From Crassaminicella indica (GTDB taxonomy: Bacteria; Bacillota; Clostridia; Peptostreptococcales; Thermotaleaceae): a DNA stretch of 64,000 bases. The DNA lies in assembly GCF_019203185.1 (NCBI RefSeq), contig NZ_CP078093.1:930001-994000 (forward strand), in the 5' to 3' direction. Positions 55,516-64,000 of the stretch are shown here, in pieces. The stretch's first letter is position 1. Each line of letters begins with the position of its first letter. The notes under the pieces are model-generated. The model had not been told where the DNA came from and did no database searches. It worked only from the letters and a program-made list of their open reading frames with translations. The position numbers were made by a program, and so were the translations under genes.

Positions 55516-55833
55516 ATGTTCCTTCATTTAGCTAAGGATGTAGTAGTGCCTGTTAAAAATGTCATATGTATTATAGATGCTGATTCTATTAAAAATTCAA
55601 AGGATAGCAAAGCGTTTTTTAAAATTTCAGAGGAGGAAGGCTTTGTAAAAAAGATATCTGATGAAAAAATAAAGTCTTATATAATCACTGAGGAAGTTGA
55701 AAAAAAGGATAAAGGTTCACGAAAAATTATTAAGACGGTGATTTATTATTCACCTATATCGTCTACAACTCTTCAAAAGAGAGCAAATTTTTTAGAGGAT
55801 ATTCATAGTTCGGATGAAGTTTATGTAAAATAA
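55516..55833 (+). CDS. remB: Extracellular matrix regulator RemB (YaaB, DUF370)
   Basis: A 105-residue protein: FLHLAKDVVVPVKNVICIID, then SYIITE and YYSPISSTTLQKR, the DUF370 features of YaaB/RemB. In Bacillus RemA/B regulate matrix genes. Same place between recF and gyrB. Confidence 0.92.
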   Translation: MFLHLAKDVVVPVKNVICIIDADSIKNSKDSKAFFKISEEEGFVKKISDEKIKSYIITEEVEKKDKGSRKIIKTVIYYSPISSTTLQKRANFLEDIHSSDEVYVK

Positions 55834-55858
55834 GGAAAGCAGTTAAAGATATAGGTAG

Positions 55859-57823
<1,965 letters not shown>

Positions 57824-57838
57824 TAAGGGGGGAAAGCA

Positions 57839-60274
57839 ATGATAGAAGATAAAAGTAAAATTATTCAAGTTGATATAGAAGAAAAGATGAAAAAATCTTA
57901 TATAGATTATGCAATGAGTGTAATTGTTGGCCGTGCTTTACCTGATGTAAGAGATGGTTTAAAGCCTGTTCATAGAAGAATTCTTTATGCTATGAATGAA
58001 TTAGGCTTAACGCCAGAAAAACCCCATAGAAAGTCAGCACGTATCGTTGGGGATGTTTTGGGTAAGTACCATCCTCATGGAGATAGCTCTGTTTATGATG
58101 CTATGGTAAGAATGGCACAAGATTTTTCTACTAGATATTTATTAGTCAATGGTCATGGAAACTTCGGTTCTATCGATGGAGATGGTGCTGCTGCCATGCG
58201 TTATACAGAAGCAAAGCTTACAAAGTTGTCTGTAGAGATGCTACGAGATATAGGAAAGGAAACAGTAGATTTTTCACCAAACTTTGATGAAACCTTAAAG
58301 GAGCCAACTGTACTACCAAGTAGATTTCCAAATTTATTGGTAAATGGTTCAAATGGTATTGCAGTAGGTATGGCTACATCTATTCCACCACATAATTTAG
58401 GTGAAGTTATTGATGCAACAGTAAAATTGATAGATGATAGAGATGCAACTGTAGAAGACCTTATTAAAATTGTAAAGGGGCCAGATTTTCCTACAGGTGC
58501 TATTATCATGGGAAAAGAATCGATAAAAGAGGCTTATAGGACAGGACAAGGAAGAGTTGTTGTTAGAGCAAAGGCTGAGATAGAACAAACAGCAAAAGGA
58601 AAAAATCAAATTATTGTAACAGAAATTCCATATCAGGTAAATAAAGCAAGATTAATAGAAAAAATAGCTGATTTAGTAAGAGATAAGAAGATCGAAGGAA
58701 TTTCTGATTTAAGAGATGAGAGTGATAGAAAGGGTATGCGTATCGTTATAGAGCTAAAGAGAGATGCCAACCCAAATGTAGTATTAAATAAGCTTTATAA
58801 GCATACACAGCTTCAAGATACATTTAGTATTATTATGATTGCTCTTGTAAATGGACAGCCTAAAATACTAAATTTATATGAGCTTATTTATTATTATTTA
58901 GAGCATCAAAAGGATGTAGTTACAAGAAGAACACAATATGATCTAGCTAAGACAGAAGATCGTGCACATATATTAGAAGGATTAAAAATTGCACTTGATC
59001 ATATAGATGCTGTGATAAAATTAATTAGAGGTTCTAAAAATGTAGCAGAAGCTAAAGAGGGATTGTTGAATACATTCAATCTGTCAGAAAGACAGGCTCA
59101 AGCAATTCTTGATATGAGACTTCAAAAGCTTACAGGCTTAGAAAGAGAAAAGATTGAAGAAGAATATGAAGAATTAATCAAGCTTATTAATCATTATAAA
59201 GAAGTATTAGCTAATGAAAGACTTCTTTTGAATATCGTAAAGGAAGAAATATTAGAAATAAAAGAGTCATATAATGATGCTAGAAGAACAGTTATTACAG
59301 CTGCAGCAGATGAGATTGATATAGAAGATCTAATAGATGAAGAAGAGGTTGCAATTACTCTAACACATCTAGGATATATAAAGAGACTTCCTGCAGATAC
59401 TTACAAAAGCCAAAGAAGAGGCGGAAAAGGAATTGCTGGACTTACTACGAGAGAAGAAGATTTTGTAGAACATTTGTTTATTACTTCAACTCACAACTAT
59501 ATCTTATTCTTTACTAATAGGGGAAGAGTTTACCGATTAAAGGCTTATGAAATTCCAGAAGCTAAAAGACAGGCAAAAGGAACAGCTATTGTAAATCTGC
59601 TTCAATTGCTACCAAAGGAGAAAGTAACAGCTGTGATTCCTGTTAAGGAATTTGAACAAAGCAAATTTTTAGTAGCAGCTACTCAAAAAGGTATTATAAA
59701 AAAGACAGATTTATCACAATTTGATACTTCTAGAAAATCAGGTTTAATTGCTATTAATTTAAGAGAAGATGATGAATTAATCAGTGTAAAGCTTACAGAT
59801 GGAGATAAAGAAGTCATTATTGTAACAAAAGAAGGTAAATCTATCAGATTTAAAGAAGCTGATGTTAGAGATATGGGTAGAGCTGCAATGGGTGTAAAAG
59901 CAATTAATTTAGATGATAATGATTATGTTGTTGCTATGGAATTGGTAGAGGAAGATAGTGATTTACTAGTTGTTAGTGAATATGGATTTGGAAAGAGAAC
60001 TTCCCTTGAAAATTATAATACTCAATCTAGAGGAGGAAAAGGGTTAATTACCTACAATTCAAAAGAAAAAACAGGTAAACTAGTAGGAGCTAAGGTTGTA
60101 AAGGACCATGATGAAATAATGCTCATTAATATAAATGGTGTCATTATTAGACTCGAAGTAAAAGAAATACCTAGAATGGGTAGAAATACACAAGGGGTAA
60201 CATTAATGAGAGTAGACCATGATAGCAATATTGTTTCGATTGCTAAGGTTGTTCAAGATGTTGAGGAAGAATAA
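57839..60274 (+). CDS. gyrA: DNA gyrase subunit A
   Basis: An 811-residue subunit. Catalytic Tyr in [12 protein letters not shown]; the QRDR region [17 protein letters not shown] has Ser where many quinolone-sensitive enzymes do; the C-terminal beta-pinwheel carries the GyrA box QRRGGKG. Cleaves and rejoins DNA with GyrB. Confidence 0.98.
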   Translation: MIEDKSKIIQVDIEEKMKKSYIDYAMSVIVGRALPDVRDGLKPVHRRILYAMNELGLTPEKPHRKSARIVGDVLGKYHPHGDSSVYDAMVRMAQDFSTRYLLVNGHGNFGSIDGDGAAAMRYTEAKLTKLSVEMLRDIGKETVDFSPNFDETLKEPTVLPSRFPNLLVNGSNGIAVGMATSIPPHNLGEVIDATVKLIDDRDATVEDLIKIVKGPDFPTGAIIMGKESIKEAYRTGQGRVVVRAKAEIEQTAKGKNQIIVTEIPYQVNKARLIEKIADLVRDKKIEGISDLRDESDRKGMRIVIELKRDANPNVVLNKLYKHTQLQDTFSIIMIALVNGQPKILNLYELIYYYLEHQKDVVTRRTQYDLAKTEDRAHILEGLKIALDHIDAVIKLIRGSKNVAEAKEGLLNTFNLSERQAQAILDMRLQKLTGLEREKIEEEYEELIKLINHYKEVLANERLLLNIVKEEILEIKESYNDARRTVITAAADEIDIEDLIDEEEVAITLTHLGYIKRLPADTYKSQRRGGKGIAGLTTREEDFVEHLFITSTHNYILFFTNRGRVYRLKAYEIPEAKRQAKGTAIVNLLQLLPKEKVTAVIPVKEFEQSKFLVAATQKGIIKKTDLSQFDTSRKSGLIAINLREDDELISVKLTDGDKEVIIVTKEGKSIRFKEADVRDMGRAAMGVKAINLDDNDYVVAMELVEEDSDLLVVSEYGFGKRTSLENYNTQSRGGKGLITYNSKEKTGKLVGAKVVKDHDEIMLININGVIIRLEVKEIPRMGRNTQGVTLMRVDHDSNIVSIAKVVQDVEEE

Positions 60275-60284
60275 AAAATAATTG

Positions 60285-60320
60285 ATACGCAAAGGTAAAT
60301 TTACTTTTGCGTATTTTTTA
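60285..60320 (+). terminator. Terminator after gyrA
   Basis: ATACGCAAA/TTTGCGTAT stem with an internal complementary loop and a T-run. Confidence 0.88.
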
Positions 60321-60388
60321 AGTGTTGTTTAAAGAAAAAAATATGGGGTAATATTAAACTAGGAAAATAAACAGAAAGGGGTATTTTT

Positions 60389-60709
60389 GTGTCTATTCAA
60401 ATTGATAAAAAATATCATCAAGAAGAAAATTTATGGGTTTTAGCTATTAATGGAGAGCTTGATATTTATACAGCAAATGAGTTAAAGGAAACTCTCATGA
60501 AAATGCTAGATGAACATAAAGAAAATATAAAAATAGATTGTACAGATTTAGGATATATAGACAGTACAGGTTTAGGTGTTTTAATAGGAGCTTTGAAAAG
60601 ACTAAAAAAATATGATAAAAATATTGTGATAGCTAATCCTAAACCTAATGTTTTAAAATTGTTTAGGATAACTGGCTTAAATAAAATATTTATTATAGAA
60701 GGTGAATAA
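60389..60709 (+). CDS. Anti-sigma factor antagonist (STAS domain, RsbV/SpoIIAA-like)
   Basis: A 106-residue STAS protein. DSTGLGVLIGALKR carries the phosphorylatable Ser. When dephosphorylated it captures the anti-sigma kinase. GTG start behind AAGGGG. First gene of an antagonist/anti-sigma/sigma operon like rsbV-rsbW-sigB or spoIIA. Confidence 0.92.
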   Translation: MSIQIDKKYHQEENLWVLAINGELDIYTANELKETLMKMLDEHKENIKIDCTDLGYIDSTGLGVLIGALKRLKKYDKNIVIANPKPNVLKLFRITGLNKIFIIEGE

Positions 60710-60752
60710 AATAATGATTACAATGAATAATTTAGAAAAGGTGGAGAAAAAA

Positions 60753-61166
60753 ATGAGTGATCATTTTTCAATATCAGTTCCAAGCAAGCCAGAATATGTG
60801 AACGTTATACGTTTAACGGCATCAGCTATTGCGAGTAGGATGGGCTTTAATATAGAGCAAATTGAGGATATAAAGGTTGCTATAGCAGAAGCTTGCACTA
60901 ATGCAATTGAACATGGTTTATGTTATAATAATAGTAATTTTCAGATAAATTTTTTGGTAGATGATGAAAAATTAGCTATTGATGTAATTGATCAAGGACA
61001 TGGATTTGAAAGCAGTGAAGTAAAAGAACCTGATTTAGAAAATCCGAAAGAAGGAGGATTAGGGATATTTATCATTAAAACTTTAATGGACGAAGTAGAA
61101 ATCTTATCAGATTTAGGTAAAGGTACAACGATGAGAATGATAAAATATTTAGGGGATGATACTTGA
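60753..61166 (+). CDS. Anti-sigma factor serine kinase (RsbW/SpoIIAB-like)
   Basis: A 137-residue HATPase: MSDHFSISVPSKPEYVNVIRLT start, AIAEACTNAIEHG (N box), VIDQGHGFE (G1) and GGLGIFIIKTLMDEV (G2). Binds the sigma factor or phosphorylates the antagonist. ATG 60753 is chosen (GGTGGAG seven bases upstream). Its stop overlaps the sigma gene start. Confidence 0.92.
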   Translation: MSDHFSISVPSKPEYVNVIRLTASAIASRMGFNIEQIEDIKVAIAEACTNAIEHGLCYNNSNFQINFLVDDEKLAIDVIDQGHGFESSEVKEPDLENPKEGGLGIFIIKTLMDEVEILSDLGKGTTMRMIKYLGDDT

Positions 61167-61963
61167 TGGATAATATAGAAAAGATTACAGTGAATTGCGA
61201 TACCAATTCCCTAAGTAAATTAGATGGAAAAGAATTGTTTAAATTATACAAAGAAACTAATGATAAAGAAATCCGAGACGAGTTGGTAAATCGATACTTG
61301 TATATAGCGGAAATTTTATCAAAAAAATTTGTAAACAAAGGGATTGATTACGAAGATATTTATCAAATTGCATCTCTTGGTCTTATTCTTGCTATTGAGC
61401 GTTTTGATTTAAGCAAAGGATTTGAATTTTCAAGCTTTGCAACCCCTACTATTATAGGAGAAATAAAGAAGTATTTCAGAGATAAAGGTTGGAGCATAAG
61501 AGTACCCAGGAGGATACAAGAATTATCAAGGAAGATAAATAATGCAAAAATAGTATTGACGCAAAAGCTTCAAAGAACTCCTAAGGTAACAGATATTGCA
61601 GATTATTTAGGATGTACTGAAGAACAGGTTTTAGAGGCGATGGATGCAAGTCATCTCTATACACTTAAATCTTTAGATATAAGCTATGACACAAGTGGAG
61701 ATGATAAGGATTTGCAGCTTAAAGATTTAATTGGAGAAGATGATAAATCCTTTGATCAATTAGAAAATAGTGACTTTTTAAGAAAAAATATAGAGAAATT
61801 AAATCAAGTAGAGACTAAAATATTAAAGCTTCGATTTTTCGATAATAAAACTCAATCACAGGTAGCTAAAGTATTAAATGTATCTCAAATGACTGTATCT
61901 AGGATGGAAAAGAAGATTATTGATAAATTTAGAAAAGAATTAAATAAAATGGAAATATCATAA
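61166..61963 (+). CDS. Sigma-70 family factor, SigB/SigF/SigG type
   Basis: A 265-residue sigma factor. Region 2: YEDIYQIASLGLILAIERFDLSKGFEFSSFATPTIIGEIKKYFRDKGW; region 3: VPRRIQELSRKI; region 4: TQSQVAKVLNVSQMTVSRMEKKI. The RsbW partner favours a general-stress type, but a sporulation spoIIA set cannot be excluded. Confidence 0.9.
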   Translation: MDNIEKITVNCDTNSLSKLDGKELFKLYKETNDKEIRDELVNRYLYIAEILSKKFVNKGIDYEDIYQIASLGLILAIERFDLSKGFEFSSFATPTIIGEIKKYFRDKGWSIRVPRRIQELSRKINNAKIVLTQKLQRTPKVTDIADYLGCTEEQVLEAMDASHLYTLKSLDISYDTSGDDKDLQLKDLIGEDDKSFDQLENSDFLRKNIEKLNQVETKILKLRFFDNKTQSQVAKVLNVSQMTVSRMEKKIIDKFRKELNKMEIS

Positions 61964-61976
61964 GGGGGCAGAAAAA

Positions 61977-62396
61977 GTGTTTGAATGGAAGGATATATAT
62001 AAAGTTGATATAGCTGAGATTGATAAGCAGCACAGAAAGCTTTTGGAAATTGGAGGAAAACTTGCTGATTTATTAAAGCTAAAGGATGATATTGATCATT
62101 ATGATGAAATTGTAGAGATTTTAACAGAATTAAGAGAATATACAGAATATCATTTTGCTCATGAAGAAAAGCTGTTAGAAAAGTATGGATACGATAATCA
62201 AAGTCTTAGATTACATAAAAGGCAGCACAAGTCATTTGTAAATAAAATTATTCAGATAGAAAATCAAGATATTGATGAAAAACAAACAGGTATCAAGCTT
62301 ACTATGTTGGAATTTATTGCTAGTTGGATAGAAAATCATATCTTAAAGACAGATCATGAGTATAAAGATTTTTTTCATGAAAATGGTGTATATTAA
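61977..62396 (+). CDS. Bacteriohemerythrin
   Basis: A 139-residue four-helix O2-binding protein. The di-iron ligands are in order: IDKQHRKL, YHFAHEEKLL, LHKRQHKSF and ENHILKTDHEY. It may sense or store oxygen or help O2 protection in an anaerobe. GTG start behind AGGGGG. 13 bases after the sigma gene, probably same operon. Confidence 0.93.
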   Translation: MFEWKDIYKVDIAEIDKQHRKLLEIGGKLADLLKLKDDIDHYDEIVEILTELREYTEYHFAHEEKLLEKYGYDNQSLRLHKRQHKSFVNKIIQIENQDIDEKQTGIKLTMLEFIASWIENHILKTDHEYKDFFHENGVY

Positions 62397-62406
62397 AAAA
62401 TGATAG

Positions 62407-62441
62407 CCTATGTCTAAAATTTTAGATATAGGTTTATTTTA
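62407..62441 (+). terminator. Terminator after the hemerythrin gene
   Basis: A near-perfect 13-bp inverted repeat (CCTATGTCTAAAA with TTTTAGATATAGG), then T-rich sequence. Confidence 0.75.
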
Positions 62442-62555
62442 TATTTAACAATAAAAATAAATTAAGCTGAGTATTCTCGGCTTTTTATGTTTATATAGAT
62501 TAAAATTTGCAAATACTTTCTATAAAGAAGATATAGAAAGTAGGTTAAAAATTTG

Positions 62556-63524
62556 ATGAAGGCAGTAGAAAGTTTAAAAATTCGAGAATTACCAGGGATG
62601 AATATAGTAGAAGAGGAATTATATAATTTATTCAAAGATAGCTATGAAAATACATATAATATTTGTAAAAGATTGCTTAGCTCAGGAGGAAAGAGAATCC
62701 GCCCTGCTCTTGTTCTTTGTACTGCAGGGTGTTTTGGAGGGGTTACCAAAGAAGCTATTAAGGTTTCTACAGCTTGTGAATGTATTCATATGGCATCTTT
62801 GGTTCATGATGATATTATTGATGCATCTATTATGAGGAGGAGTAATCCTACTATAAATGCACAAAAAGGGAATACTACTGCTGTATTAATAGGAGATTAT
62901 TTGTTTGCTAAAGCTTTTGAAATCCTTTCAAGAAATAGACTTGTAAGAAGTATGGAAGTAATTGTAGATGCTATTAGCAAAATGTGTGATGGAGAAATTT
63001 TTCAAAGAGAAAATCTATTTAATTTAGATCAAACACGTGAAGATTATTACTGTCGTATATATCAAAAGACAGGGGTTTTAATTGCTGCATGTACTCAAGT
63101 AGGAGCTATTACAGCAGGAGCAGATGAAGAACAAATAAGAGCTTTTAAAGTTTATGGAGAAAATTTAGGCTATGCTTATCAAATTATAGATGATATTTTA
63201 GATTTTATAGGAGATGAAAAAATATTAGGCAAGCCAGTGGGAAGTGATTTAAGAGAAGGGAATATCACTCTGCCTATATTAAAATTAATAAAGAATGAGA
63301 AACATAAGGAATGGATGAAGAAAATATTGAAAAAAGGAAGGATTACAGAAAGTTATAATGAGATATTAAGACTTTTAAAGGATAGCGATGCTTTAGATGA
63401 AGCCTTTTGTGAAGCAGAATATTGTGCAGAAAAAGCTCAGGAATCATTAGAGAGCATAGAGGATTCTGTTTATAAGGATATGCTTTTAAATATTGCTGAT
63501 CAGATATTGGTAAGAAAGTATTAA
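62556..63524 (+). CDS. Polyprenyl diphosphate synthase (heptaprenyl-type large subunit)
   Basis: A 322-residue trans-prenyltransferase. Two Asp-rich motifs: LVHDDIID and IIDDILDF, plus GGKRIRPAL. It makes long-chain prenyl diphosphates for quinones or lipids. Start ATG 62556, next to TTG 62553. Confidence 0.92.
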   Translation: MKAVESLKIRELPGMNIVEEELYNLFKDSYENTYNICKRLLSSGGKRIRPALVLCTAGCFGGVTKEAIKVSTACECIHMASLVHDDIIDASIMRRSNPTINAQKGNTTAVLIGDYLFAKAFEILSRNRLVRSMEVIVDAISKMCDGEIFQRENLFNLDQTREDYYCRIYQKTGVLIAACTQVGAITAGADEEQIRAFKVYGENLGYAYQIIDDILDFIGDEKILGKPVGSDLREGNITLPILKLIKNEKHKEWMKKILKKGRITESYNEILRLLKDSDALDEAFCEAEYCAEKAQESLESIEDSVYKDMLLNIADQILVRKY

Positions 63525-63525
63525 T

Positions 63526-63551
63526 CCCTTGTTTGAAGCAAGGGGTTTTTA
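63526..63551 (+). terminator. Terminator after the prenyl synthase gene
   Basis: CCCTTG/CAAGGG stem, seven-base loop, T-run. Confidence 0.85.
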
Positions 63552-63662
63552 ATGTATAATTAAATTAAGTTAAAGTTTATAATATTAAAGCTATATGATA
63601 TTATAAAAAATATAGGAAATATATTACGAAAGCTAGTATGGTTTAACTAAAGGGGTGATTAT

Positions 63663-64000
63663 CTGAAAAAATGTATAAGATATTTTTTTATGATATTGTT
63701 AATAAGCACATTAATAATAAATTTAGCAGGCTGTAAAGTAACTCTAAAGGCAGGAATTATAAATAATGAAGATAAGATAGAAACAAATGAAAATGAACAG
63801 GTAGAAATAGTAAAAGAAAAGCTAGATGCTTTATGCAGTAAATTAATAGATGCAGATGAAGAAAATATTAATAAAGCTTTAAAAGAGTTTCAAGAAAATA
63901 CATTAAAAGATGTAGAAAATGTATATTTTGCAAAAGAGGATTCAAAAAAGCTTTATATATATCCTAATTTAGGATTACCAGAGGACTATGATCCTACAAA
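63663..64000 (+). CDS. Lipoprotein with Cache-like sensor domain (3' end cut), apparent CTG start
   Basis: 112 codons visible. The signal peptide is KKCIRYFFMILLISTLIINLAGC with a lipobox LAGC (Cys about residue 24), then a helical stretch and YPNLGLPEDYDPTK, typical of Cache/PDC sensor domains. The only start that keeps the basic signal peptide and lies 5-7 bases after AAAGGGG is CTG 63663; ATG 63690 would cut the signal peptide. Confidence 0.65.
   Translation, partial: MKKCIRYFFMILLISTLIINLAGCKVTLKAGIINNEDKIETNENEQVEIVKEKLDALCSKLIDADEENINKALKEFQENTLKDVENVYFAKEDSKKLYIYPNLGLPEDYDPT

Overview
The window is about 64 kb of a low-GC, AT-rich Firmicute chromosome centred on the replication origin. 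It looks like an anaerobic, endospore-forming member of the Clostridia, of the Clostridiaceae/Peptostreptococcales type. The reasons are the gene order rpmH-dnaA-dnaN-yaaA-recF-remB-gyrB-gyrA, the spore protease YyaC, Soj/Spo0J plus Noc, a selenium-type YedF/DUF3343 pair, frequent GTG/TTG starts with strong Shine-Dalgarno sequences, and intrinsic terminators behind most operons. I cannot name the genus with confidence.

Layout. 1-7.7 kb: a cut secreted metalloprotease, an AprX-like subtilase, a LysM-G5-M23 cell wall peptidase, an M1-type peptidase, and a dnaD-dnaC-like helicase loading pair. 7.8-8.3 kb: tRNA-Lys and two tRNA-Thr. 8.3-17.2 kb (minus): purA, a DUF1858 protein, a GNAT enzyme, then dnaB, rplI, gdpP, yybS, a MazG-like gene and rpsR-ssb-rpsF. 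17.3-27 kb (minus): a chemoreceptor behind an unusual tandem-fold PLP decarboxylase, DUF951, MscS, DUF3343, YedF, CvpA, a DUF5711-like beta-propeller and a YkvI permease. 27-41 kb is the accessory zone: a small membrane protein with palindromic operators, EamA and PlsC genes, remnants of a GntR/ABC operon, an IS200/IS605 element carrying a group II intron inside tnpB, an IS607 relic, three copies of a short inverted-repeat element, and spore and lipid genes. 41-50.7 kb (minus): parB, soj, noc, rsmG, mnmG, mnmE, jag, yidC, yidD, rnpA, rpmH. 50.7-51.3 kb: oriC with DnaA boxes. 51.3-64 kb (plus): dnaA, dnaN, yaaA, recF, remB, gyrB, gyrA, an anti-sigma/sigma cassette, hemerythrin, a polyprenyl diphosphate synthase and a cut lipoprotein gene.

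Most genes on each side of oriC run away from it, co-directional with replication. Replication initiation (DnaA, DnaD, helicase loader, DnaB, SSB, sliding clamp), segregation (Soj, Spo0J and two parS-like sites), nucleoid occlusion (Noc) and supercoiling (gyrase) sit together.

The most unusual items are: a decarboxylase whose N-terminal half is a degenerate copy of its catalytic half; a nested mobile structure whose splice junctions can be read to the base; a dispersed inverted-repeat element with TA-like flanks, one copy inside a dead tnpB; a 14-bp hairpin that buries the ribosome binding site of a YkuS-family gene; a free-standing DnaA-domain-I-like protein; and a cluster of DnaA boxes far from oriC.
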